Shown: piece after piece, positions 53,043-60,988 of the stretch
How positions within the stretch are numbered: position 1 is the first letter of the stretch
How the letters are laid out: each line of letters opens with the position of its first letter
DNA from: Williamsia faeni
GTDB taxonomy: Bacteria; Actinomycetota; Actinomycetes; Mycobacteriales; Mycobacteriaceae
Direction: 5' to 3'
DNA: 64,000 nt
Assembly (NCBI GenBank): GCA_003202005.1
Contig: QJJF01000003.1
Location: 496,001-560,000, forward strand
The notes under the pieces: generated by a model
What the model saw: the letters and a program-made list of their open reading frames with translations, nothing else
The model's database searches: none
What the model was told of the DNA's origin: nothing
Program-made: the position numbers and the translations under genes

Positions 53043-53242
53043 TCAGGCGAGATCAGCGAGGCGCTTTTGCGCCCATTCCACGGCGGTCACATCCGAATCC
53101 ACCTGAAATGCGGCGTAATTCGCGTGCGCACCTGACTGTAGGAACTGGTTGAAGATGTTGATCTCTTCGCGAACGCGGGCGTCGCTGACCTCTCGGGCGA
53201 CGACTGCTGGCCCGTCGTAGCGTCGTACCCGACGAACTGCAC
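53043..53242 (-). pseudogene. Possible frameshifted small gene between lcp and globin
   Basis: A GTG with GGAG five bases upstream begins a frame reading MQFVGYDATTG. Another frame continues as AVVAREVSDARVREEINIF and ends HANYAAFQVDSDVTAVEWAQKRLADLA. The second part has natural composition but no start codon of its own. Joining them needs a one-base shift near 53205-53210. This is either a decayed small gene or a sequence error. Function not recognised. Confidence 0.35.
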
Positions 53243-53295
53243 GGCGTCTCCGGTCCCAGCCCGGAGGTGACCGCGCCGAGCAGTCCTGGCTGTGG

Positions 53296-54522
53296 TCAGC
53301 GACCGTAGTTCGGATTGTTGCCCACGGGGATATTGATGTTGATGGGCATACGGAGTTCAGACATGTAGAAAAGCACAAATTGACGGAGAAACTCGTCGAA
53401 CAGGAAGTACGCCTCTTTGGGTAGGCCGGCATCGAGAAGTCCTTCGCGAACCAGGACGTAAGGGCCCCAAGCTGTTTCGAGAAGCGGCGTCCAGACAGGT
53501 TCGGTAGGGATATGGAGCCAGTTGGCGACTTCATCGCCGAGCATGAAGCGGGTCAGGGCGCCGAGGATCGGTCTGGTGAGCAACGTCAGGTCCAGGTTCA
53601 TCCCGAGATCGAGGAGGGTATCGGCGAGCTTGATGCCCTCGGGCGTGGGCGCCAGGATGGGGTCGAGGACCTGTTTGGCCTGCGAATCGGCTTCGTTCCA
53701 GGAGGCAGGGATGTACTGGTCCTCCACCCCCAGCAGATGGGCACTGAGCTGCCACGAGTGCAGAAAACCCTCGGATTCGTCGGCGGCGATCGGTACCTTC
53801 CACTTGTTCAGATTGCGCATGACGGTAGTGGGCAGGCTGTGCCAGGTGACCATGATGTCGGCCTGACTGATCGGGACATCCTCGGGTGCGGAGTTCACCC
53901 AGTGCGGAGACTGCGGTAGCAGGTGGCGCACCGCGGCATGTGCCAGCCGGGTCTTGACGCAGGTGACAACCATTTCACCGTCGGGCTGATAGGCGTTGAG
54001 GGACCCGATGTCATACCCCAACTTCGCGGTCTTGGTGATGCGGTCCTTCATGTCCGCGCCACCCTTGGAGTAGTACACCGCGCGGGCCTCTTTGGGGATG
54101 ACGGTGCTCATCATGCCGCTGGCGAAGCCGTACAAGACCCCGAGATAGGTTCCGCGCTTCTGATTGAAATTGACTGCGCTGACCAGCTTTTCCTGATCGG
54201 TCCACGACGGCAGCTGCCGGGCATGTTCCATGAAGTCCCGCAGTTCGGACGGCAGGCCCGCAGGCAATGCCTGAGCGTTCTTGGTCCAGCCCCTGAGCAA
54301 CTCGTTGGCCTTGGGCACTTCTCCACGATCGAGCAATCCGGCAACCACGGGATCGGCCTCGACATCCCACACCCCGCGCGGATCAGCGCCGCTACCCATG
54401 CCCGGGACCGAGCCGGCCGGCGACCACGTCCAAGGAGTCGCCGGAGCAATCAGGCTGAACGCACCCGCCGCCCCGACCACCCCGCCGGCCTTGAGCATGT
54501 TGCGCCTATTGAATTTGTCCAT
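53296..54522 (-). CDS. lcp: Latex-clearing protein, heme-b rubber oxygenase
   Basis: This 408-residue secreted protein begins with a twin-arginine signal (NRRNMLKAG, then a hydrophobic stretch ending near APATPW). The DUF2236-type oxygenase domain carries the residues known to matter in Lcp of Streptomyces K30, here offset by three: Glu145, Arg161, Lys164, Thr165, the heme-ligand His195 and His200 (HAAVRH). Lcp cleaves poly(cis-1,4-isoprene) with O2 into oligo-isoprenoids with aldehyde and ketone ends. GGGGA precedes the ATG. A TetR gene is divergent, as described next to lcp in Gordonia polyisoprenivorans. Confidence 0.9.
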   Translation of the reverse strand: MDKFNRRNMLKAGGVVGAAGAFSLIAPATPWTWSPAGSVPGMGSGADPRGVWDVEADPVVAGLLDRGEVPKANELLRGWTKNAQALPAGLPSELRDFMEHARQLPSWTDQEKLVSAVNFNQKRGTYLGVLYGFASGMMSTVIPKEARAVYYSKGGADMKDRITKTAKLGYDIGSLNAYQPDGEMVVTCVKTRLAHAAVRHLLPQSPHWVNSAPEDVPISQADIMVTWHSLPTTVMRNLNKWKVPIAADESEGFLHSWQLSAHLLGVEDQYIPASWNEADSQAKQVLDPILAPTPEGIKLADTLLDLGMNLDLTLLTRPILGALTRFMLGDEVANWLHIPTEPVWTPLLETAWGPYVLVREGLLDAGLPKEAYFLFDEFLRQFVLFYMSELRMPININIPVGNNPNYGR

Positions 54523-54551
54523 CTCGAATCCCCGTCCCCATCATGCGCCAT

Positions 54552-54578
54552 TGATACAAAGTGAGTAACTTCGTATCA
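54552..54578. promoter_or_regulatory. Palindromic operator between lcp and the TetR gene
   Basis: The arms TGATACAAAGT (54552-54562) and ACTTCGTATCA (54568-54578) are complementary except for one position, around the 5-base spacer GAGTA. It lies about 30 bp before the lcp start and reads as the binding site of the divergent TetR repressor. Confidence 0.7.
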
Positions 54579-55334
54579 TTGGTACACGCCTGTGGCAGCA
54601 ATCACAAGATCAGGCACCAATGTCCGATATCACAGGTAAAGGATTGGCCCTTGGAGTACTCAGCTCGATGGTTGTCAGGTGGTCCGTCGGGTCCGCAGTC
54701 TCTACTGGAACGCGCGTTCACCGAGGCTCGAGAGTGCAGCGCCAACACCGACGCCACCCGGACCCGACTACTCGATGCGGCATACGAGCAGTTCTGCCGC
54801 ACCGGGATTCAGCGTTCCTCCGTTGAAGATGTGGCCAAGCGGGCAGGGATGTCGCGCATCACGGTCTACCGACGGTTCGCGACCAAAGACGCCTTGGTCG
54901 AGCACGTCATCCTGAGGGAAATCAGGCGGTACTTCGATCAATTTCGCATCGACATCACAGGCGCCGAGACGGCGGCCGACCGCCTCGTGGTCGGCTTCGT
55001 CAGTTCGCTTCAGGCTTTCAGGAGTAACCCGCTGATCGGCAGCCTCATCGCCACCGAACCCAACCTGTCCGTCGGCGCAATGGTCGGCGATGACGGCAGA
55101 ATGCTTGCCGCGGTAAGACAATTTGTGGCCGGTCAGCTGCGCCACGAACAACTCGTCGGGAACATAGCCGAAGATCTCGACACTGATCTCACTGCCGAAG
55201 TGATGGTACGCATCTCGGCCTCGTTCCTGACGATCCGCAGTCACGTCGTCAACCTCGATACCGAGGAAGAACTGGTTGCCGTCGCGCGTCAATTCCTCGT
55301 GCCCATGCTCCGGCTGCCTCCGGAGCGGAGTTGA
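54561..55334 (+). CDS. lcpR: TetR-family regulator divergent from lcp (LcpR-like)
   Basis: The protein has a TetR DNA-binding domain (TRTRLLDAAYEQFCRTG, then VEDVAKRAGMSRITVYRRFATKDALVEHV) and a C-terminal helical ligand domain. Position next to lcp matches the LcpR repressor reported in Gordonia polyisoprenivorans. The start is uncertain: the frame-opening GTG lies inside the palindrome and could only serve a leaderless transcript, and no ATG or GTG occurs in frame before the HTH. A TTG at 54672 would give a protein of about 220 residues, closer to normal TetR length. Confidence 0.75.
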   Translation: MSNFVSLVHACGSNHKIRHQCPISQVKDWPLEYSARWLSGGPSGPQSLLERAFTEARECSANTDATRTRLLDAAYEQFCRTGIQRSSVEDVAKRAGMSRITVYRRFATKDALVEHVILREIRRYFDQFRIDITGAETAADRLVVGFVSSLQAFRSNPLIGSLIATEPNLSVGAMVGDDGRMLAAVRQFVAGQLRHEQLVGNIAEDLDTDLTAEVMVRISASFLTIRSHVVNLDTEEELVAVARQFLVPMLRLPPERS

Positions 55335-55569
55335 CGGCAGCACTTCACAACCCGGTTGCCGGCTATTTCAACTGAGCACACCCAGTCATCGGGCAGAAGT
55401 ATGGGCTACCTGCCACCGGAGTTCCGGGACGCGTTTTGAGGTTTCTTGGACCGAGATGTCCGCATGTCTGGAACGTCATTCGCCGTGGATGTCGAGAACG
55501 CCCGGGCGGCTCCGTCCCAGGGGTACGAGCAGCCAAACGGGCCTCGATGACACCGACGAAGGAGCGATC

Positions 55570-56067
55570 ATGCAACCGAACCAGATCGCCGAGATCCTGA
55601 ACCTCCCGATCAGTCAGGAACTCCTGGCACGCGACCTGCTGCGCATGGCCTACGTCGCGCAGGACGGAACACCCCGCAACATCCCCATCGCCTTCACCTG
55701 GAACGGCTCACAGATCGTCGTCTGCACCACGAAGAATGCCCTGAAGCTTCCCTACCTGCGCCACCACCCCGAGGTCGCGCTGACGATCGACACCGAGGTA
55801 CATCCGCCGAAGCTCCTACTCATCCGCGGCCGGGCCGAGCTGGACGTGGTCGAGGACATCCCGGAGGAGTACCTACAGATGAACGGCAGCTACGAAATGA
55901 CGCGCGAGCAACGCGCCGAATGGGAGGCCGAGGTCCGCTCGCTCTACGACGGCATGGTCCGGATCGTGATCACTCCGACCTGGGTGAAACTGATCGATTT
56001 CGAAACCACGCTCCCCACCGCGGTCGAGGAACTGGTCCAGCAGCGGGCCGAACGTCAGCGCGCGTGA
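55570..56067 (+). CDS. PPOX-fold FMN/F420-binding protein
   Basis: This 165-residue protein has a split-barrel pyridoxamine-phosphate-oxidase-like fold, with LLRMAYVAQDGTPRNIPIAFTWNGSQIVVCTTKNALKLPYLRHHPEVALTID-type strands and a C-terminal IVITPTWVKLIDFE. Such proteins bind FMN, F420 or heme. AAGGAG precedes the ATG. It lies 49 bp before a VOC gene. No catalytic role can be assigned; quencher or reductase functions are possible. Confidence 0.75.
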   Translation: MQPNQIAEILNLPISQELLARDLLRMAYVAQDGTPRNIPIAFTWNGSQIVVCTTKNALKLPYLRHHPEVALTIDTEVHPPKLLLIRGRAELDVVEDIPEEYLQMNGSYEMTREQRAEWEAEVRSLYDGMVRIVITPTWVKLIDFETTLPTAVEELVQQRAERQRA

Positions 56068-56116
56068 AACGATCAACCCGGCCAGAATGGGCCGCAGCGA
56101 ATTCAAGGAGAACATC

Positions 56117-56554
56117 ATGACGATCCGCCGGATGGATCACGTCGGTATTGTGGTCGAGGATCTCGCGGCTGCCATCGCGTTCTTTGTCGAACTGGGCCTG
56201 GAACTTGAAGGCGAAGCAACAGTCGGTGGCCAGTGGGCCGACGACCTCCTCGGACTGGACGGGGTCCGAGCAGGCATCGCCGTCCTGCGGACTCCGGACG
56301 GCAATGCCAAGGTCGAGGTTTCGACGTTCCATTCGCCGGCGACCGCCGGCACGGCGCCGAAGGCGCCGGTGAACACCCCGGGCATCCCTCGCCTGACGTT
56401 CGTCGTCGACGACGTCGCGGACGTCCTCGACCGCCTGCACGCCCATGGCGCCGAACTCGTGGGCACGGTAGCCCAATACGAAGACATCTACCGGTACTGC
56501 TACCTACGCGGCCCCGACGGCATCGTCATCGGGCTGGTCGAGGAACTCCAGTAG
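56117..56554 (+). CDS. VOC-superfamily protein (glyoxalase/bleomycin-resistance type)
   Basis: This 145-residue protein has the vicinal-oxygen-chelate fold. His in MDHVGIVV starts the first module and Glu in VEVSTF or VEELQ may complete a metal site; the segment YCYLRGPDGIVIGLVEEL ends the second module. It lies 49 bp after the PPOX-fold gene, and GGAG before the ATG supports the start. It converges on the CoxG-like gene. Substrate unknown. Confidence 0.8.
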   Translation: MTIRRMDHVGIVVEDLAAAIAFFVELGLELEGEATVGGQWADDLLGLDGVRAGIAVLRTPDGNAKVEVSTFHSPATAGTAPKAPVNTPGIPRLTFVVDDVADVLDRLHAHGAELVGTVAQYEDIYRYCYLRGPDGIVIGLVEELQ

Positions 56555-56592
56555 CGACACCCTTCGCCGCAAGATCGGAACGTGCACAGACC

Positions 56593-57291
56593 TTAATTTT
56601 TCGATCTGCGCGCGAACGCAATACCAGCCAAGAATCCCGTCAGGACCAGCACAACCGCCGGCAACACCTTCTTCAGACCGGCATCAAACCCGGTTGCCTG
56701 CAACAAGTCCAACGGCTGCGACACCTTAGGGGCGCTCGACTGTCCGGCGTCGGCGATTTCGCTGTTGCCGTCACGGTCCGGTGATGCTGTCGAAGCACCA
56801 GTTGACGTTTCCTCCGGTTCGGTCACCGCTCCATCTGCGTCTGGACGTACCGCGGAAAGTTCCTCGGCCAAGTTGTCCGCGAACTTCCCGATGAGCATCT
56901 CGGCAACTTCGTTGAGGGTGCCACGTCCGAACTGCGCCGGTTTGCCGGTGATGTCGAGATCGGTTTCCACAAAAACATCTGTCGTGTCACCGGATTCCGC
57001 CAACCTGCAGGTGATGAGCGCTTTGGCGGTACCGTTTCCGCGAGCTTCCCTGGCCCCACCCTCCAGTACGGCCACGTGAGCGGATTCATCGCGGGAGACG
57101 ATTTTGATGACACCCTTGTACGTCAGGCCAATTGGACCGAGTTTGACCTTCATCTTGCCGTTGAACTCATCACCCTGCCGCGAGGTGACCTCGGCACCGG
57201 GTACACACGGTGCGATTCGTTCGAGATCGAGCAGTACCTTCCAGGCGTCAGCAGTGGGCACCGGTATGTTGAAGTTGTTCTCGAGCTTCAT
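56593..57291 (-). CDS. CoxG-like SRPBCC protein with C-terminal membrane anchor
   Basis: This 232-residue protein begins with a START/SRPBCC domain of the CoxG type (MKLENNFNIPVPTADAWKVLLDLERIAPCVPGAE), followed by an acidic linker (about 155-200). It ends with a membrane helix (LPAVVLVLTGFLAGIAFARR). CoxG proteins occur with molybdenum hydroxylases and can anchor or recruit them to the membrane. It is the last gene of the operon encoding the three enzyme subunits, ten bases after the iron-sulfur subunit gene. Confidence 0.87.
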   Translation of the reverse strand: MKLENNFNIPVPTADAWKVLLDLERIAPCVPGAEVTSRQGDEFNGKMKVKLGPIGLTYKGVIKIVSRDESAHVAVLEGGAREARGNGTAKALITCRLAESGDTTDVFVETDLDITGKPAQFGRGTLNEVAEMLIGKFADNLAEELSAVRPDADGAVTEPEETSTGASTASPDRDGNSEIADAGQSSAPKVSQPLDLLQATGFDAGLKKVLPAVVLVLTGFLAGIAFARRSKN

Positions 57292-57301
57292 ATTCTGCCC
57301 T

Positions 57302-57784
57302 TCAATGCGATTGGTCGTCGGCCTCTGCGGCGGCTCGCACCGCTGCGATGATTCCCTGATAACCCGTGCAGCGGCACAGGTTTCCGGAGATGCCTTCTCG
57401 GATCTCGTCATCTGACGGTCGTGGGTTGTCTTTCAGTAGCGCAGTTGCCGTCATGACAAACCCCGGAGTGCAGAACCCACACTGCAGTCCGTGATTGTCG
57501 CGAAATGCGGCTTGAACTGTGGACAGGGTGCCGTCTTTCGACGCGATACCTTCGATCGTGGTGATCTCGGCACCGTCGGCCTGGACTGCAAACACCAAAC
57601 AGGCGCGTACAGCCTCACCGTCGAGCATCACCGAGCAGGCCCCGCATACCCCGTGCTCGCAGCCCAGATGCGTGCCGGTCAAACCGCAGTCGACCCGCAG
57701 AAAATCCGCCAGTGTCAGCCGCGGCGGCACCGAATGCCGTTGCGGCACACCGTTGACACGTACTTCAATATCAATGTTGGTCAT
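57302..57784 (-). CDS. Molybdenum hydroxylase, [2Fe-2S] small subunit
   Basis: This 160-residue subunit binds two [2Fe-2S] clusters. The plant-type motif is [11 protein letters not shown] with a later Cys in RACLV; the second cluster uses CGFCTPG and CRCTGY. It passes electrons from the molybdenum site to FAD. It overlaps the end of the FAD-subunit gene by 14 bases. The set corresponds to oxidoreductases such as OxiAB of the Streptomyces K30 lcp locus. Confidence 0.93.
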   Translation of the reverse strand: MTNIDIEVRVNGVPQRHSVPPRLTLADFLRVDCGLTGTHLGCEHGVCGACSVMLDGEAVRACLVFAVQADGAEITTIEGIASKDGTLSTVQAAFRDNHGLQCGFCTPGFVMTATALLKDNPRPSDDEIREGISGNLCRCTGYQGIIAAVRAAAEADDQSH

Positions 57785-58652
57785 TGATCGCTCCCTCTAC
57801 GGCGCGACGCCAGGCGCGCGCCACCATCAACGAACCCACACGTTTTCGGTAATCCGCCGATCCGTGCAGATCGGCGGGTATCGAGCTCAACGACGCCAAT
57901 GCATCGACTCCGATCCCGTCAGGCTCAATGTCATCAGCGCGCAGGCCGATCACGGACTGTTCTACTGTCTGAACCCGCACCACCGACGAGGCGAGTCCGA
58001 ACAAGGCGATGGCACAATGTTCGACCCGTGAGTCGGCGTCGAGACGGACGCTCACCGCAGCGCCGGCGATTGCGAAGTCTCCACTGCGCCGGGCGAATTC
58101 CTCGATGGCATATCCAGTTCGACCGCTTCGGATCGGTACGATGACGCCGGTCAGGATTTCGTCCTCGGCAAGTTCGGTACCCCACAATCCTTTGAAGAAG
58201 TCCGTCGCCGCGATCCTGCGCACACCACGAGGAGAAATTGCATCGAACTCGGCGTCGAGCGCCAAAGTCACTGCGGGATACTCGGCCGCAGCATCCGCAT
58301 GGGCGATGGATCCGCCGATCGTCCCTCGATTGCGAATCTGGAAATGACCGATGAGCGGAGTGGCCTCGGCCAGCAGCGGCACGTTCGAGCGGATCTGCGC
58401 CGACCTGCCGATCGCCGTATGCGTGGTTCCGGCTCCGATCCACACCGAGTCGTCGCGAACCTCGATGCCGCGCAGGTCACCGATACGCCTCAAATCCACC
58501 AGGTGGTCGAAGGCGGCCAGCCTCAGATTGAGCATCGGCATCAAACTCTGCCCGCCGGCGATGATCTTCGCATCATCACCGAGTTCCGACAGCAGTTGCA
58601 CGGCCTCATCGATCGTGGCCGGTGAGTGATAGTCGAACGCAGCCGGTTTCAC
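57771..58652 (-). CDS. Molybdenum hydroxylase, FAD-binding medium subunit
   Basis: This 293-residue subunit has the FAD motifs AGGQSLMPMLNLR and TIGGSIAHADAAAEYP of the CoxM/xanthine-oxidase FAD domain, and a CO-dehydrogenase-type C-terminal domain. It takes electrons from the iron-sulfur subunit. The start is GTG, overlapping the large-subunit stop by four bases, which implies coupled translation. Confidence 0.92.
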   Translation of the reverse strand: MKPAAFDYHSPATIDEAVQLLSELGDDAKIIAGGQSLMPMLNLRLAAFDHLVDLRRIGDLRGIEVRDDSVWIGAGTTHTAIGRSAQIRSNVPLLAEATPLIGHFQIRNRGTIGGSIAHADAAAEYPAVTLALDAEFDAISPRGVRRIAATDFFKGLWGTELAEDEILTGVIVPIRSGRTGYAIEEFARRSGDFAIAGAAVSVRLDADSRVEHCAIALFGLASSVVRVQTVEQSVIGLRADDIEPDGIGVDALASLSSIPADLHGSADYRKRVGSLMVARAWRRAVEGAINDQH

Positions 58653-60988
58653 TTGTCACCCGCCCCGGCTCGCGCGGCCTCGATCAGGCCGACGATTCTC
58701 GACGGCGACAAGGGCAGACGGCTGATCTCGACACCCAGCGGAGCCAGCGCGTCGGCCACGGCATTCACGACCGCAGGAGACGACCCGATTGCACCACCTT
58801 CGCCGACGCCCTTGTACCCACCCGGACCTTGACTCGGTGTCTCGACGTGTCCGAGTTCGATGACCGGCACTTCAGTTGCTGTTGGCAACAGGTAGTCCAT
58901 GAATGTTGTGGTCACGGGATTTCCGCTCTCGTCGTAGGCCGACTCTTCGTAGAGTGCACCACCGATTCCTTGCACGGTACCGCCCCAGATCTGACCCTCG
59001 ACGACGCTGGGGTTGATCATCGGGCCGCAGTCGTCGCTGACGATGTAGCGCAGCAATGTGACTGCGCCGGTGTTGACGTCGACCTCGCAGGTACATACGT
59101 GGGTCGCGTTGGCCCAGATCATCGGGAGTGGCGATCGGTAGCGTCCACTCGCCTCTAGTCCGGCCGGTACACCGGCGGGAAGCCCTTCAACACCGAAGTA
59201 CGCAATGTCTGCGATCTCGGCCAAAGACAGTTCAACATCGGGAACGCCGCGAACGGTTGCCCGGCTCCGGATGAACTCGATGTCGTCGACCTGGGCATCG
59301 AGGCGGTGCGCTGCAATCGCCAGAATTCGCTCGCGAAGGCCCGCTGCTGTCTCGTTGATGGCACCCGCGGTCATCGAACCCGAACGACTGCCTCCCGTGC
59401 CGCCACCGAAAGGGGTGACCGCGGTGTCGCCTTGAATGGTGTTGACATCGCCGATGTCCACACCCAGCGCGTCAGCGGTCAACTGGATGACGGTGGTCTC
59501 CAGGCTGTTGCCGGCAGATCCACCGGCGACATACACGTTGACCTTGCCCGACGGCTCGATCCGGATTGTTGCGCCTTCGGTGACGTGGAACGGAGCGGCG
59601 CCGGCAGTGGGTTCGAGATAGGTACAAGTACCGACACCCAGGTATCGCCCTGCCGCCCTGGCCGCTTCCTGCTCGGCACGAAATGCCTCATAGTCCAGTA
59701 TCGACAGGGCCTGCTCGAAGGTCTCCGACGGAGTGGCATCGCTGTAGGGCATGCCGTTGGGGCTTATCATCGGCATGTCTTTGCTGCTCAACATGTTTCG
59801 TCGGCGTAGTTCCACCGGGTCGATGCCGATCTGACGGGCGGCCGTGTCGAGGAGCACCTCGCGGGCCATGGACTCGAACTGCCATGGCCCCCGGTATGCG
59901 ACACGTCCAACAGTATTCGAGTAGAACAACTTCAGACTGAAGGTGGCGTCGGTGACCCGATACGGACCGGGGAACAGCATCCCGACGACCGAGGCCGCTG
60001 TCAGCGGAGACGTGATCGGGTACGCACCCACGTTCTGGACATGCTGCAGTTGCGCGGCGAGAATGTGCCCGTCCTCGTCGAAAGCCATTCGGGCTTCGCC
60101 GTGTTCTTGCCTTGCCATTCCCGCAGACATGAGGTGTTCTTGTCGATCCTCGATCCACTTGAGCGACGCCGACAGTTTCGTTGCGGCCAGCATCACGGCC
60201 ATGTCCTCGCGCTGAGGCGCCACCTTCTGGCCGAAGCCGCCGCCCGTATCGCGAACCACGACACGTACGCGATGCTCGTCGATGCCCAGCAGACGAGCGC
60301 ATACGAGGCGGGTTTCGTGCGGCGATTGGGTTGACGTCCATATCTGCATCTCCCCGGACGACGCAGACCATTCGGCGATGATGCCGCGGGTCTCCATCGG
60401 CATCGGCATATACGCCTGCTGGTAAATGCTCTGCGTAACAACGTGTCGCGCGCCGTCGAAGATGGGAGCCAGATCTTCCGCCGGCCTTCCACCCAACTCG
60501 CCGGCGCTATTCCCCGGATACTGCGGATGGACCAGGTTCTCGGACTGATCCGCAGTCGTGTAATCGACGACCGGCGTCAGTGGGTCGTAGTCCACCACAA
60601 CCAGTTCCGCCGCATCCTCGGCCACGTATCGATCGCGGGCCACGACCAGAGCAACCGGGTCTCCGACGAATCGGACCTCTCCATCGGCGAGGGGCGGCCA
60701 TTGAAACGTCGGAAAGTAACGGCCATCGAGCGAGTACCGAACCTCGTGCACGAGGGGGTTGAGGTCATTGGCGAGGAATATCGCTTCCACGCCGTCCAGT
60801 GCCACTGCCTCGGAGATATCGATCCCGAGGATACGTCCACGAGGTAGCGGGCTTCGAACGAAGCAGGCGTGCCACATGCCCGGACGTATCACGTCGTCCA
60901 CGTAGGTCCCGGTTCCCGTGAGCAGTCGAGGATCCTCAGTCCTCGGAACGCGGGTGCCGACGTACTGCTCGATGACCGTTCTCGTCAT
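58649..60988 (-). CDS. Molybdenum hydroxylase, molybdopterin-binding large subunit
   Basis: This 779-residue catalytic subunit belongs to the xanthine oxidase/CO dehydrogenase family. It has GGGFGQK, the substrate loop VAYRGPWQFE (the CoxL loop AYRCSFR is absent, so it is not CO dehydrogenase) and KGVGEGGAIG with the catalytic Glu. By context it probably oxidises an aldehyde or heteroaromatic; oxidation of isoprenoid aldehydes from Lcp is likely. The start overlaps the binding-protein gene stop by four bases (ATGA). Confidence 0.92.
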   Translation of the reverse strand: MTRTVIEQYVGTRVPRTEDPRLLTGTGTYVDDVIRPGMWHACFVRSPLPRGRILGIDISEAVALDGVEAIFLANDLNPLVHEVRYSLDGRYFPTFQWPPLADGEVRFVGDPVALVVARDRYVAEDAAELVVVDYDPLTPVVDYTTADQSENLVHPQYPGNSAGELGGRPAEDLAPIFDGARHVVTQSIYQQAYMPMPMETRGIIAEWSASSGEMQIWTSTQSPHETRLVCARLLGIDEHRVRVVVRDTGGGFGQKVAPQREDMAVMLAATKLSASLKWIEDRQEHLMSAGMARQEHGEARMAFDEDGHILAAQLQHVQNVGAYPITSPLTAASVVGMLFPGPYRVTDATFSLKLFYSNTVGRVAYRGPWQFESMAREVLLDTAARQIGIDPVELRRRNMLSSKDMPMISPNGMPYSDATPSETFEQALSILDYEAFRAEQEAARAAGRYLGVGTCTYLEPTAGAAPFHVTEGATIRIEPSGKVNVYVAGGSAGNSLETTVIQLTADALGVDIGDVNTIQGDTAVTPFGGGTGGSRSGSMTAGAINETAAGLRERILAIAAHRLDAQVDDIEFIRSRATVRGVPDVELSLAEIADIAYFGVEGLPAGVPAGLEASGRYRSPLPMIWANATHVCTCEVDVNTGAVTLLRYIVSDDCGPMINPSVVEGQIWGGTVQGIGGALYEESAYDESGNPVTTTFMDYLLPTATEVPVIELGHVETPSQGPGGYKGVGEGGAIGSSPAVVNAVADALAPLGVEISRLPLSPSRIVGLIEAARAGAGDK

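Noticed and set aside
55335-55569. Small minus-strand gene at 55363-55575
   Set aside because: Its composition (Arg/Pro/Thr-rich), the lack of a ribosome site and overlap with the start of the PPOX-fold gene argue against it. The 235-bp gap otherwise shows nothing notable.
58649-60988. Aerobic CO dehydrogenase
   Set aside because: The large subunit lacks the CoxL active-site loop AYRCSFR and has AYRGPWQ instead; context with lcp and an ALDH favours aldehyde or related hydroxylation.
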